A DNA stretch of 64,000 bases from Ciborinia camelliae (Eukaryota; Ascomycota; Leotiomycetes; Helotiales; Sclerotiniaceae), in NCBI GenBank assembly GCA_025890175.1, contig JANPYM010000001.1, positions 2,938,288 to 3,002,287 on the forward strand, read 5' to 3'. Both the position numbers and the translations under genes were made by a program. This document shows positions 31,078 through 44,546 of the stretch, in pieces. Each line of letters opens with the position of its first letter. Position 1 is the first letter of the stretch. The notes below the pieces were generated by a model. The model was not told where the DNA came from, made no database searches, and was given only the letters and a program-made list of their open reading frames with translations.

Positions 31078-34000
31078 TTAGAAGCAATTCAAACTGCCCT
31101 TCTTCTTCTTCTTGCTACTGAGTGCATTCATACGTTCTTCGAGATGAGCCCTCGCGAGCTCTGCTTCTTTTCTCTTGCGTTTCTCTTCTTCGACTTGCAT
31201 TAAGCTCCAACGATTCTCCTTCTCTGCGTCGCCATTCTTGGCCTTTTCTTCGGCCGCTTTCAATTCAACCTCCAGTTCATTGGCACGTCTTCGCCAGGCA
31301 TCACAATCGGCCTTTACTTTATTGCTTTGTCTCTCGAGATCTGTGAGAGCCTCTTCGAGGGTTGATGTGAGTTGCTTCTCAGCGAATAAGTGCTTTTCAA
31401 TAGTGCGGATACGAGCTTCTTGGTCCTCTTGAATTTGAGCAGCAGCCGCCATGTCTTTGCTGTTGCGACTATTGAAGCTACCTTGTGTAGGGGTCGGTGG
31501 AACTGGCGATGTTGGAGGAGCGGGGCCAGCCTGTGCAGTTCCTGCAGTCCCGGGTAGTGGAGGTAAGGGAATTGCGGGAGGTGGTGATGGAAGTGAAGTC
31601 ACGGATGCAGACTTATGAAGTCGTGAATTGATCGAGTTGGAACGCTTATTATTGGGGTCAGATTGCAAAACCTCATCGAGTTTGGCCTGTTTAAATTAGT
31701 CAGAACCTTCACAAAAGATCCACATTTTGCAACTTACTTGAAGAGCGGCATAATCCTCCTTCATTGCATCCAACTCGGTCTGGGCACGGAGCGCGTTGAT
31801 ATTAGCTTCATCCAGTTGAGCATTGCGCTCGGTTTGAAGTGTAGATAGACGATTGTTAGCAGCTTGGTGCTCATCAAAGTTTGAAGCCAGTTGGTCCTCA
31901 AGCTCCTCTACTAATCTCGAGTTCTTCTTATTCTTGGTTTCTAAGTCGTGGAGCTCCTTCCTTAAAGCGGCCAATTGATCTGCGACTGTAGCGTTTTCAT
32001 CCTTCAGTCTGGAGCCTTCAGCGGTCTGAACTAAAAGACTAGCCAGTTCGGCCTTGACAGTCTCGAGTTCCTTCATGATAGTATCATTGATAGTGGACAG
32101 CTCCTCCGTATACTTCTCGAGTTTGCCAGCTCTAGTTTCTTCATGGGAAAGTGCATTTTGGTTGGTAATTAGATCCGTGATTCTGTCTTGAAGCTTCTCC
32201 GTGCTGACATCTACACCAAGCGCAAAAGCGACTTGAGTGGCAATCTTTGTCAAATCATCACGCGCGTCAGCAAGCTCTCTTGAAAGTGCGTCGATGCTTT
32301 CCTGGTGCTTGGCTTTTAACTCGCCTAACTGGGTCTCGAGATCAGCCTGGCTGCTTAAGCGTATTTCTTCAATCTCTTTGGCATGGTTCGCGTGCAACAG
32401 GCTTAGCCCTTCTTGGTGTGTCTTGACAATGTTTTCATGCTCGGCGATCTGCTCTTCTAGTCGAGTAACAAGAATCTTGTGTCCTTCCATCTCGGCAGAA
32501 ACGATATTCTTTGATTGAATGGCTTCATCAAGTTGTTCACGTGTTGATGCATGGGCTTGCTCGAGTTCGGCGAATCGTGTGACGTTTGCGGCAACGGCCG
32601 CCTTGTGTTCGTCAACTTCTCTTTGCAAGTTCGAAACATGGGTTTGATGTTCATCTACCTCGCGGGTCCTCTGCTCCCCGTTGGTGGTCAGACTTGATAA
32701 TTGTCGTTCCAACTCAGATATAGTAGCTTCGAGAGTATTTTGAGAATTTTGCATGGAGATCAAGGCAGTCTGATGCTTTTCTTCCCAATTGACAACTTCT
32801 GCATTCAGTTCCACAATTTTACTTTCAAGATCTTCATTTGTCCCATTAGCTTCATTAGACTCTTTGACGGTATTGCCATTGATAATAGGGTGGGTATTCA
32901 TAGAAGTCCGAAGAGATTCGATTTGTTCAAGTAGCTCCTTCTCACGAGCATTATAAGTTTCCTGAAGCATTCTTACTTGATTTTCAGAGTTGATAATCTG
33001 GTCTTGCATGGATGAAACTAACGACATGTCCATAGGTGATGCCTTCAAGCTTGATCGTTCTCTTGCAAGCCCGCTGATCATAGTTGTTTTTGTATCTAGC
33101 TCCTTCTTGACCGTGGTGACGTCCGCCTCGAGCTCCTGGATGCGCTCCGAACGGGTATGTAGCTCATGCATTGCAGTATTCAAGTTCAACTCGAAGTTTG
33201 CCATAACGTCAGGATCATGCTCAAAATTCTCGGCTGCAATGTTTCTCAAGGAAGCGAATGATCTATGAGCCCGATCAATGATCATGACGTTTTGACTTGA
33301 TTTGCGACGTATAACAGGTGTGCCTGAGCGTGGAGATGTAGATCCGGCTCTCATCCTCGCCTTTGATACCTCTGCCTTGAGCTCCTCCATGAGATCGAGA
33401 GCCTCCTTGTGTTCTTCCTCTAATTGAGCATATCTCTCGGCAAGTATTACTTGTGCCTCTTCTTGCTCTGCGCCTAACTTCCTCAAACTTTCAACTTCCG
33501 CCGTACTCGTCGCATCACTGGCCTCCTCCGAGGCTGCTACTGATTCCGATTTTTTGGTCACGGCTTCAGCATCAGATTGTTCTGTGGAGCTGGGCAATTC
33601 CCCAGCTGAGGACAATTCCGATAAGAGCGATCGCGAGGATGAGTATTGTCCTCCACCCTTTAGCTCGTTCACCCTCGCGTCTGCTAAAAAAGAAGTTGGT
33701 CTTGTCGCATGAGCCGATAAAATAGAATCATGTGCGCCGGGATGGCGGGCTTCATCAACAGCGTCTTGGAGTTCAGCTAATGTACGAAGAGCCTCCTCAT
33801 ACTTAACTGAAAGGAGATCATATTCGCCAACTGTAGCTTCGTGCTCAACTTTTAGGTCGATGAGTTCTTGAGTAACGCTTTCTAGCTTATCCTCGACAAA
33901 CTTTGATTGAGCTGGGCTTTGAGGCGAATACTGACTACCAATTTCCTCACTCAGCGACTCCAGGGGAGTTTCGAGCCCATTCAACTCTCCATGATCGGCG

Positions 34001-36503
34001 GGGCCATCAGTTTCAGGTCTGCTGCCATTTTTAGGGCTCACTGAAAAGTCCTCGTCGCTCTCATTTTCGCTCTCTAGAATGACATTCTTTTGGTTTCTCC
34101 TACTTGCAAGGCTTTGCCGACGGCTGTTCATGTCAATTGAGGAAGATCGTTTGCTGTTCGGGGCTTTCTTATCGAGGTCGCCATGTTTTCCTTCGTAGTG
34201 CATATTGTCCAGATCATAGAGTAGACTGTCCAATTTCCCAAGACTTCGCTGACGTTCAATAACGTGCTCTAGACGCTCAATCTCACGTTGCATCATCTCG
34301 GAATCTTGGTCAGCTTCGGCTAACCGTTCCTCAAGAGTTGAGATGTAATCTTCAGAGGTGGCTTCATTTTCGCGAATGCGGGCAATCTCTTTGCGGAGCT
34401 CCATTACAATTGCCGAATTTTTATCCTCACCTGAAGTATGGCCTTCGAGCCTCGTTTCTAGGTCATGTAAATAACTCTCGGTATTAGCTTCTCGGTCAAC
34501 CAATTTTTGCAAGCGTGCTTGAAGTTGTTGATTGACTGTCTCAGCGTAAGCACACTTAGTTTCCTTTTCCAAAAGTTGGGTTTCGGTATTAGCTAAAGAT
34601 GATCGAGTGTTAGAAAGAGAATGTTCAAGACTTTGAATTGTCTTTTCGTATTCAAGGACCACTTGTTCGACCGCTTCGGCGAACGAGTTCGAGCGTTTTA
34701 GTCTCTCTGTAGCACTGTCACCCAACGTATTTTCATGAGCCTGGTTGTCAGCAACTTCCTCATCCCGAGCTCTAGCTAACTCCGATATGAGCTTGTTATG
34801 TCGTTGACTAAGGGCCGTGTAATTTTCCTGCGTGTCTAGTAGCTGATTATGTAGTTCCACTTCCCGTTCGTTTTGTCGCTCCGGTCTCTCACTCGTGGGC
34901 TTGCTACGACGATCGCCCCCACTTTCGCTGTTCCTAATCTGATCCCGAAGAAAAGCGACTTCGGCTTTCAAGCGATCGATGACAGCTTGTTTATCGCTCT
35001 CGTCTGAGACTTGTTGGATTCGAGGCTTACTTTGAATTGCACGGGCGCGCTGAGCATACTGAACTGTATTGAGAGTTTCGCTCAGGTGGAACTCGGCTGG
35101 AGTAACACATGCAATCATGTAAGTGATCGCGTTACCTCCAAGTGAATCCTGGAGCAATCTAGTGAGCTTTGAGTCTCTGTACGACACATGGGATCCGGCC
35201 TGTCGGGATGACAATTGCGATATAACTTTGCCCAAACTAGCCAAACCGGCATTGATGGAAATACCTTCCTTGGCTCTTTCTCCTTGTGCGCCGGTATTTT
35301 TTAATCTCTCACTGCCAGCTAAATCGACAAAATGGAATTTGCTGTCAATTGTGACCACTTCTCCACCAGTCATGGCTTCTAGTGGGACAGAAAATCTTTT
35401 TTCGGCGCCTTGTGTCTCTTTCGTTTTGCGCTGGATCAAATTTAAACTGAACACAGCATGAGATCGTGAAGATTTGGCGTTGATCGCGGTTGCATCGGTT
35501 TGGCGAATCATAGACCCGAAATTGAGTGCAGCCATGAGATCCTCTACAGTGTTGATCTCGACTTGGTGTAATCCAGTAAGAAGAATATGACCCTTGGTGT
35601 TCTCTCGAATATTGACCACCTCTCGTTCATGAGCAGGTGTATGTTCGGGAACTAACAAATCTCGCAGCTGCTCGTTGTAGATTTCGACATACGTTGCCTT
35701 GAGAGTCCAAGTTTTGTCCTCCGTCGACACAGCAGCAGGAATCGTGGAATACCTCTTAGGGGCTCTTAGACCAGTCATGGAGCTCCGATTGGATTGCTGC
35801 GGTTTCCCGCCGCCGAGTTTTTCAAATATTGCCATGGCCGCACGTGGAATAACCCCTGGGCAATCGTACATATATTAGCATCTTTCCCATTTGAGCATTA
35901 CAGCACGTTGTGCAGCATATCGATATCAGATTGAGTGCGACTGGTCTCGAACTTACCCATAACCTCGGGGTTTCCTTGCTCCCCTGAACCGGCTGTACCC
36001 ATCGTAAAAGATTTTCCAGCGCCGGATTGTCCATATGCCAACATAGAGACATTGTATCCTTGAATGAAGGCATTTGTGCTCTCTACTAAATATTCCCAAA
36101 TTCCTTCCTGGTTCACATCTTCACTAAATACCCTATCAAACACAAATATCTTCTTTCCTTGTGGAGAATCGATTGCTAAGTTCGTGGGTGAAGTAACTTG
36201 TACCATAGGTCGCTGGAATCTTTGGGGAATGAGGTCGAAGCCAGGATCGGTTGGTCGAAGGGGTGGTCTAACTCGCACAGCTACAAAGGGAAATCACATA
36301 AGCTTTTGCGGACTATATGCGAGATAAATCAAGATTTACATACCAACTTTAACAGCAGTTTTTCCATCTTCGTCCGAGGCTCGACTTCCCCCAGTCTTAC
36401 TGCTCATGCTCATCCGACTATTCGATCTTGGTGCTCCTCTCATCATTGCACTCGCTGGCCTAGGCAGACTCACCTGGGGCGATTCTGGAGGAGAGCTAGC
36501 CAT
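31078..36503 (-). CDS. Kinesin-4-like motor protein with long coiled coil
   Basis: Four exons, 36503-36344, 36280-35957, 35855-31738 and 31686-31078. The introns are 63, 101 and 51 nt, with GTATGT/GTAAGT donors. Joins read KTAVKV|AVRVRPPLRP, PEVMG|VIPRAA and AALQ|AKLDEVLQ; product 1736 aa. The N-terminal motor spans roughly residues 50-420: P-loop GQSGAGKSFTMG near 136, switch I NAKSSRSHAVF, switch II VDLAGSERLKNTG, and the neck-proximal ETLNTVQYAQRARAI. Residues ~430-1560 are heptad-rich coiled coil. A proline-rich linker (PPPAIPLPPLPG) and a last coiled coil ending in a lysine cluster (SSKKKKKGSLNCF) follow. N-terminal motor plus very long coil suggests a kinesin-4 (KIF4/KIF21-type) plus-end motor. 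I am sure of kinesin, moderately sure of the subfamily. Confidence 0.93.
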
Positions 36504-37032
36504 GGCTCTACTGGAACCTTCGTTGCGACAAAATGTATGGGAGGCCGAGATATAATATTATGTTGTTCTGATTGTAGATGAATTTGATTATGTTTCGATA
36601 AGGAATTTGAAGACGTTGGAAATTGGATTCCTCCAGTCCAGGTTCATCGGCTGAAAATTGGTAGAAGGAGGGTGAATAATGTTATGCTTGAGGATGGGAA
36701 TCAAGTATTGCGGGTTTTGACTTCCTTTCCCTCTCCTATTATTATCCAGATTCCAGATGTATTATGCTTCCTTTTTTTTCGTCTGACCAACCAAAGAGGT
36801 AAGCGAAATGCTGGAGATAAACACGCGTACGGAGTATTGTTGACAATCTAACAGCAACAAAAATGTTAATATAAAGATTTCTTTGCCTCAAACGCGTCCT
36901 GAATTGCTTTAGGGCATGCAGCATTAATGTAGGATAGGATTCAAAATATAGATGAGATAATGTGTGTTGCAAAGGGATGATTAGGTACTAGGTATACAAA
37001 ACGAGTTGGAGGTGTGATGGGATGTTAGGTCC

Positions 37033-37051
37033 AGAGAGAGAGAGAGAGAGG
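37033..37051. repeat. (GA)n microsatellite
   Basis: A run of about nine AG units followed by GGGAGACAGACGGAGAC, upstream of the kinesin start. Non-coding. Confidence 0.9.
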
Positions 37052-39412
37052 GAGACAGACGGAGACCGTGGTAGTTTGCGCTGTTGATTAAAAGGTTGGT
37101 TCCCGATAGTATGATTGATCATTGTATGTACGGTATGGATGTATGTGCCCACTACCTCCTACCTACCTAGGTACCTACTACCTAGTATGGCACTAGGTAC
37201 AGTGCAGGAAGGAAGTGAAAAATTACGAATAAGGGAAGATTCACACAAGCCAAGCCAATCCTAAAAAGCTTCAACTCAGTAAAAGCCTATAGGCTACAAA
37301 GTACCGGCAAAGTGCTCAATTGGGGAATTTCCGGGTTTGGGTTCGTGGGTCTGGTCTGGTCTGCACCTGCACTGTACAGTATACCTACATGGGAACTTGG
37401 AAGATTCACCTGTTAAGCCATGGCGAATTTGTAGTACGGCCCTGTGCGGGTGGGTAATAATGTTTTTAAACATTCATTTTTTATTGTTTAGTTTCTATTT
37501 TCTATCTTGTATAGACATGATAGATAAGTAGCTCTGATGAGTGATAGATTGTTTATTAGGTACCTATTACCTACCAGGTATACACATATTGCTATTTATG
37601 CTGCTTTCTTGTTCTATTAATTAAGTTTAGATTCAGGGGGTTTCAACTCTATACTGTTGTAGTTCATTATAATAACAATAATAATGAAATTAAATAATTA
37701 TTATTAATAATCACTCTAAAAGATTATAACTTTTCATACCTACCTACTACTAGTACCTACCTAGCTATCACCCACTATCTCCACTGTCCTCCGGAACTCT
37801 CTTATGTACACCCCGGAAACCTTTCCCTGCTTCTTCGTCGTCTTTGTCAGGTTCCCGAATCCCAGCATTATTCACGAATCACGACAGGGAGGGGAGGGGA
37901 GGGGGGAAAGTGGTTGATCTTCAGCCCTTGTCTGGCTGGTTCCCGTTCATTCAGGTACAGATTGTTGCAGTTGCTGTACTCCCGTACCTACCCATTTTCA
38001 TAAATAATACAGCAGGCAATTTTGTAATGCGTAGTGATGTTATCTTCAATGTACTGTAGTAGTGCAGTCAATAATTGAACTGTGTACCTGGTCGAACCTA
38101 CTAGGAGTGCTTTGCCCCCCCTTCCTCCTTCCCTTCCCTACCTCCTTTTTCGCGTGCACATCACACATCAGGACAGACTGCATCTGAATCAGTCTCCAGA
38201 GTACATCGTATCGTATGATACAAACCTATTGCCCAGGTGCTTTTTTATAATCCCAAGAAGAGATGTCAACATGAAAAGTATTCGGCGATTTGAACTTCCT
38301 CCCCCTCCAGATCCCAGAGAGCTCACGAGGCAGCAAGGGATTAGATGTATCTAGTCTCTAGGGTCCAATCTTTTGCAAGGGGGTTAGGGTTTAACTTAAA
38401 TGGATTAGGACTTGGACTCCCTTTTGATCTTATTTTCATCCAATCGCGCAAACGAAGTATACCCATAATACATATGAGGATTAACCTTGTTGGAATCTAT
38501 AAAATAGGAATTAGATTAGCCTTCCAATTCAGAACGGAACTTTAACAATACTTTTACTACTCCGTACTGTAGTGAGTCGTGACAGATTGATACAGGAGGA
38601 TTGAAAGTTCAGACGATATCTCGAAACGCCGATTGATAACATGTGAATAGAGGAGCGAAGGATGAAGATACGTGACAATGAAGGAATACAATGAAGGAAT
38701 GCTGAAGGAGGTGGCACGCCGTTTGATGAAGAAAGATACCTAATACATACTACCTACTAGGTACTCGAGGATATGCAGATGTTTTATTCATGTTTATTAC
38801 GGAGTACCTGTCCAGGTATTGGTTGATGGAGGACAAAAAGAAAAAATATCCCCAGGTTTTATGAAGGAAAGGTTAAGAATCAAGATTCATTATTACCTAC
38901 CTATCTATTGAGGGTTTCTAAGGAAAGAAAGATAATGGCCATAATAGGAAATGAGGTCTCGGTCGCTTGGATAAATTAAAGTAAATCTGATTGGTTGGTT
39001 CCAAAAATCTTAACCTATTAGAAGAACTTGAAACTTAAGGCAAAATGCATTGGTCTTCTCCACTCCTATTTTGACAAAGGTCCTCAGATTCTGTACAATT
39101 TTACGCCTTACGGAGATTGCATTGTCTCGGCTTGGAAATGTTCAAAACATATCTACTATCTCCAAGAGACGTCGTCGTCGACACACGTGGAGGTGTATGC
39201 TGTGGACAGTATGCCAAGTATAAAGTCTCATAGTGGAGATCTTCACCATCCAGTCTCGACCTTTTCTCTCCCTATAAGGTTCGGGTGTTATGTCAAAATA
39301 CAAAAGAAATATTTTCTGTTCAGCTTTTGCATCGGATACCCCTCATCCGCTGGATGGGTCACTACTGCATGCATCGGAAACTTTCATCGTGCATGCCTTC
39401 CGACCGGAATAT

Positions 39413-39448
<36 letters not shown>
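39413..39448. repeat. Compound (AT)n(GT)n microsatellite
   Basis: Alternating TA followed by about eleven GT units. Alternating purine-pyrimidine DNA of this kind can adopt Z-form and is usually length-variable. No gene is near. Confidence 0.95.
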
Positions 39449-42189
39449 CACCTTTTGATATAGTTGTCGATGAAGCAGATTTCTCCAATTACTTTGCTGC
39501 TACCTGTGTGTGTATACCAAGATGTTGAAGTTTTGTAAAGAACAAGTTTTTTATGGTTGGCATGGCGATGCTATATGCTGGATACAACCTTAATAGATGC
39601 TCATTATGGGTGCCAATACAAATCTACATACTTACAGGCTACAGCACACAATAACTTCAAAGTTACCTATAATAAGAGATCTCATTTGCCCAGGGAATTT
39701 TTACTTTCGTGTCGAGAGAAAATCTCTCTTAGTCAACCGGAGAATATTTCGAAGTTCAAACATGAGTCGAATGATTTCACACGGGTAGACAAATCATTCT
39801 CAAGGCTCAATTACCTGGACTGACGTATTGGGTTTTTCAATCGAGGAGAGACAATACAATACAATACCGGCATGAGATTCTCTTCGTACAGCATAGCCTT
39901 TCTGTCACTTGACAAGTTAATACCACTCCCTGCATCTTATCATCACTTTACCATCCTCGGCGGGCTCCAGGCCATCTTGCATGGACCGTGCAGTATCAAT
40001 AGCACGGACCTGAGTCTTGTCCAAGACTCCAAGCGTACATGAAACGAATATGAACCCTAGATATTCTTGCCCGATGCGATGCTGAGCCGCGCAACGCTCT
40101 ACGATTATAAAATACGACCTTTCTTGGCTCTTGAGGTGATAATCTACTGTGGATATTTCCAATTCCATTTATGAATCACGATAGCCTTAAGCATGGGCTC
40201 AACGTCCGGCAGAGATATCCAGCCTCATTCAAGGGCGCCACAAAGGGTTTCTGGATCTAGATTCGACTATTAGCAAGTGGCTTAGGAAAACGGTTCGCTG
40301 CTCATCTCACCGATGTCCTAAATTCTCCGCCCAAGATGAGATCGTCGAATCATCAGGCTGTCCGTCACCCGCATGAATCTTGTACGAGTTTTCACCTCAT
40401 TATCCTGTGCATAATGCGCATCACACTTTTGGTAATGATATTCAACGTTCTGAATACTCTTATGCTTTGGCCAATTACTCTGCGATACGCGCCTTGTACC
40501 GTCTTGAGGATGCCAAGTGAATGTTCACGGCAAATTCGGCAATGCATGATGGGTTCCGAAAAGCTACCGTGGCCCGGCAAACTTTATGTTTCATGACAGG
40601 TATGCCATCGTCTTCTGAATCCTGATTAGCAGATTAGATGAACATCTGTAGAATATTCATATGAACAAAATAGACGACGACCCACTGGTATGTATACGTA
40701 AGGCTTTCCACCTGTCAAAGTATAATTAACAAGTTGTCATTTAGAGCCAAGATGCATACACAAGCGTGCTAATGCATATCCAATAATGGATTGATTGTCA
40801 AAAACCGAGGTATCGAAGTTACTCTTGGTCGAAAGCACTGCGATATTTCAGATATGGATACTGGTGGCAGGCGCAAAAGTCTTATAAGTCATCAGTTCTC
40901 TACTTGCATCTAAACCTGAATTCCACATCAAGTCACATACTCTCACCAAAATCAAAGGCTTCCTCTCTGATACACGGTGAAGGGGATCCAAAGAGTGAAG
41001 TATCATCACACATCGAAATACCCTTCAACCTCTTTATCTTTATTCACTCGCCTCATGCTTCACTTATAAACTCCACACATCAAGCTTGTCATTTAGTGAC
41101 TGAGAAATGAAGTTATTCTGGTTTGCGGCCAAATTTCTCGCTTACCAAATTCCTGCGATGCAGGTGTTTTACTCATCCGAACATTCACCACATACCTAGG
41201 TAGAGTTAACAATCTCCAACTGGGCAGTGGTTGTTTAGTACTGCACTGAGAATTCTTTCAAAGCATCTGGTTTCTTGGCGGATAGTTCGGGGAAATATGA
41301 ATAGTGAATAACCCCATCCTATCTCTCAAGTATCCCATCTCTTAAATCAATCCATCCCACAAACTCTTCCCCCTCCCCTTTCTATAAAAATCCATCACAG
41401 AAAAAACTTCTCAACCCTTCTCCAAATTTGAAATGAGTTTGAGGTAGATGTAAAAGTCCGATGTTACTATATCCATGTAATGTGCGAAATGATCTAGGGG
41501 GGTTGAAGGGGATTTGCTATATTTTACGCTCTGGGAAGGAAGGGGAAATTATAGGAAGTAAACAAAGGATTGTACTTGGATTATACAGTCATTATAACTG
41601 ATACCTCGACAGCAATAGACGTAATAAGAGAGGAGTAGGTATATTATACCGTTTTTTGAGGTTCTTCAATAAGCGTAGCAGATAAGTAACAAACCTTTTC
41701 GGCAAAGAGGTAATAGTATTGGCCATTGACTTTCCAACTTCACTCCATCCACGCCTCACAAATACACTCGACAGCTTCCTCTTGGTGCTCCTGAAGGGTC
41801 TCAAACTTGATCTCCTCATGGATGGGAATGTAGAGGACAAAAATGAAGCATTTATTTCTGGTGGAAGGGCTTGGGTTTGGAAATATCCCGAGATCTATAA
41901 TCTTAGACATGCAACAAAACTTTTTTGTGCAGAAATTATTGGCTATGGATGGAGGAAGATAAGGAGGATGGAGCGGAGGTGTGAGGTGTGGGTTGAGTGA
42001 AGGTTGTTTCGCATGTTTGCATATCAACCTCATTTATACGATCAACAGTATCATCATCGTGGAACGCATTGTCATATAAGATTTGGAAACCTGATAGCTA
42101 TTATAACTATTGGATTCCACGGCCTGATCAAACACATCAGCTACCATAACTCCATTAAGGGTATCTTTTTAAATAAAACTATACATTCA

Positions 42190-43467
42190 CTACGCATCTA
42201 TCTCCGTCACATTTCTATTCTTTGCTGCCTCTTTGAGTTGCCTTGCAATCTTAGCTAGTATAGCCTTTTTCCAAACACTGTAAGCAGCTCTTTTTTCCTC
42301 TGACAAGTAATCTACTTTCCTCTGTCGCATCGTTCCCAGTCCGTATCTCATTTCGTGTTCTCGAACAAGGGCCCTTTCTTCCAGAGCCTCCTCTATTTCT
42401 TGATCTTCGTCTTCATTGTTGGGACTGTCTGCTCTGACGATGTTTTGATACCAATCCATTTCTAAACACCTCTCAAAAATCTCCGCAATCCAATCATTGA
42501 CATGTTTCTCATTACTCCTTCCCTCCTCATCGTCCTCATCCTCAGCCGGTAAATCCCAGCCTTCCCAGCCCCCATCTCCAACCTTCATCTCCACCTCCTT
42601 ATCTCCCCTCGCTCCTCTTAACACCCCCAGCGCCCTAACCCTATTCTCCTTAAAATCCTCATCACTCAATACCTCCACCTCCCCCCTCAACTGTCCCCAG
42701 ACGAAACTCCAAACAGCCATCATCATCGCCGGCCACCTCTTCATTACCTCCATCCCCTCCCTCTCTTTCTCCACCTGCAAAAAAATTAAACTCTCCACCC
42801 CAGCAAGCACATGTGGCGTCGCCTCTATCATCCCAAGTTTCCTACATAGTTCTCTTCCTACTACACCCACCCACCGCGGTATCTTCGTCTCATCTCTCTT
42901 CTCAAACCGTAATCCCTTTTTCGGGGTGCGAAAACTTGCCAGGCTCTTGCTTTTGGAGGGCGTGCTACGTTGTGGGAGTGGGAGTATCGTTTTTATAGGG
43001 GTGTCATTTCGGCCTGGTGTGCGTTTCTTGAGGGGTTGTGCTAATGAGGGGTTTCTACTCGGCGTCGCAATTCCACTCCCATTTCCAATTCCATTCCCGC
43101 TCTCCTCAACCCTTGGCCTTTTCCTCGGCGTTGCACTGACCAACGACTCTTCAATATATGCATATAGTTTCTTATAAATTCTTGGGGGAAGCGGGGGTCG
43201 AGGTTCAATTTTGGGAAGATTTAATGTTGTTTTTAAACTGGAACCAGATTAGTAAACGGAAAACGAAATAAACAGCAAGAGGATTAACCGTTCACAAGCA
43301 AGATTTGCACAAACATATGTCCTCCCAATCTCCTGCTCCTGATTTAATGAACATTTCACGCGCGATTGGGCAACGAGGGAACTCGTTAGGTCGAGGAGTT
43401 CCGAGGGAAGGGCGCCAGAATGTCGAGGGATGAGGTTGGAGAGGACGAGGGAGATGGCTTGGTTCAT
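42190..43467 (-). CDS. ORC6: Origin recognition complex subunit 6
   Basis: Two exons, 43467-43289 and 43237-42190, with a 51-nt intron (43238-43288, GTTAAT...TCCAG). The join gives ANLACER|LKTTLNLPKIEPRPP and the product is 408 aa. The start, MNQAISLVLSNLIPRHSG, and the cyclin-box-like helical N-terminus (PSELLDLTSSLVAQSRVK, EIGRTYVCANLACERL) match fungal ORC6. RIYKKLYAYIEESL and the basic SATPRKRPR/PGRNDTPIKT region follow. TP sites here are plausible CDK targets, known in yeast Orc6 to block re-licensing. A second helical domain (RWVGVVGRELCRKLGMIE) and an acidic C-terminal half follow. ORC6 helps load the MCM helicase at replication origins. It diverges from the EF-hand gene with 304 bp between start codons. 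Confidence 0.92.
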
Positions 43468-43771
43468 TTTGTGGATGTTGTTATTATTGCGATGCTATGA
43501 TTTCAATTGCTGCTAAAAGAAAACCTCCAGTATCGCAAATAAAAAGTTGTGGAATCGATTTTCCATTATTGATACGGCAGCTCAAAAATTAAGCTCCCCG
43601 GCCAGCCTTTCATGTATACCTAGGTAGTAATCCCTGCACTGACGTCGGACCCGGAGCTTACCCCTGAATTCCATATCAATGCGTTTCGTCTCCATGATGC
43701 GATTCCAATTCAACATCTACTTTGGCGACGAAAGACATTTTGCACCAGAACCACTTTTACGATCTACGATA
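43468..43771. promoter_or_regulatory. Divergent promoter region ORC6 / EF-hand protein
   Basis: 304 bp shared by two divergent genes. It contains TATACCTAGGTAGTAA near 43614-43629 and a CRE-like palindrome TGACGTC at 43640-43646, 126 bp upstream of the EF-hand ATG. TGACGT cores are bound by bZIP factors of the CREB/ATF and Hac1 type. Since the EF-hand protein is secretory, control by an unfolded-protein factor is conceivable but not shown. Confidence 0.4.
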
Positions 43772-44546
43772 ATGACTATGGGACTGGGTAGGATAGGCGG
43801 AGTTTTGGCTTGTGTGGGATTAGTTGTTGCGCATGGCGGTGCATCGTATCAGAAACCTTTGATTGTAGATCCAAAGGCGGATTGGGGTACTAGACATATG
43901 GCTGGTGAGTTTGCTTCCTATAACTGCACTTCTAACTTCCGCAGTGATATTGTATATCAATTAACTAACGTATAAACAGAGGAACACCATATAGAAAATT
44001 TCGACTCGGGCGCCTTCTTCACACTCCATGATTTCGACAACAACGGCGTATGGGACCAAGGGGAAATTCTCAAATTCTACGGCATGGAAGATGAGACCGC
44101 AAAAGATGTGCCGCAAGAAAAGAAGGACAATTTGGTGCGGGAAATATTGAGGTTGATGGACAATAATTATAATGGACAGGTGGAGAAGGAGGAATGGGAT
44201 AGGTATTCGGCGAGTGGGGGTTTGTTGCCGGATTTTGGGTTGGGGCCGGGGCATCATTGGGATATGGAGATGGAGTATGAGATTCATCATTGGCAGAAGT
44301 AGGTTTTTGTTTTCTTTTGTGGTGGATGCAGAAAATGCGATGGGAATTTGAGAGAATATTGGGCTAATGTGAAGCAGATATCATGATGAGAATACGAAAG
44401 AAGAGGATCTGATACATCCGGAGGATATTGAACATTTCAAGAAACATGATGAATTAGAGGATGAAGCCGATAGAGTTGCGGCTTTAGATAAGATGACCAT
44501 CGTTGAACAGAATATTCCTGCTAAGTTTAGAAAGGATAAACAATGA
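43772..44546 (+). CDS. Secretory-pathway EF-hand protein (Ssp120-like)
   Basis: Three exons, 43772-43904, 43980-44298 and 44378-44546. The introns are 75 nt (GTGAGT...AACTAACG...AACAG) and 79 nt (GTAGGT...GCAG), and the product is 206 aa. The ATG at 43772 is chosen because it begins a clean signal peptide (TMGLGRIGGVLACVGLVVAHG); in-frame ATGs at 43679-43697 would bury it. Two 12-residue EF loops are visible. Loop 1 starts DFDNNG (residues 62-73) and loop 2 starts DNNYNG (105-116). Both have Asp at position 1 and Glu at 12, so both should bind calcium. The C-terminal helix is acidic and there is no HDEL-type retrieval signal. The architecture matches yeast Ssp120 and the nucleobindin relatives, which act with lectin cargo receptors between ER and Golgi. 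Confidence 0.88.

Larger units (their letters stand above)
36504..42189. other. 5.7 kb interval between kinesin and ORC6
   Basis: No complete gene was recognised. Contents: kinesin promoter side with (GA)n at 37033-37051; GGTACCTA motifs at about 37148-37200, 37557-37580, 37736-37765 and 38740-38765; AT-rich stretch 37660-37720; (AT)n(GT)n microsatellite at 39413-39448; a minus-strand open segment without ATG at 40318-40527 and another at 39917-40168; and weak coding-like sequence on the minus strand at 41700-42030. A 166-codon plus frame at 39028-39528 begins with TTG and reads through the GT microsatellite, so it is not credible. Confidence 0.45.

Noticed and set aside
38380..38398. Telomere-like GGGGTTAGGGTTTAAC
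   Set aside because: Only about two TTAGGG units in an internal region; no array.
39028..39528. 166-codon plus frame
   Set aside because: It starts at TTG, runs through a (GT)n microsatellite giving a Cys/Val run, and has no domain.
42497..43177. 226-codon plus frame
   Set aside because: Antisense shadow of ORC6 exon 2; the minus-strand frame has clear ORC6 features.
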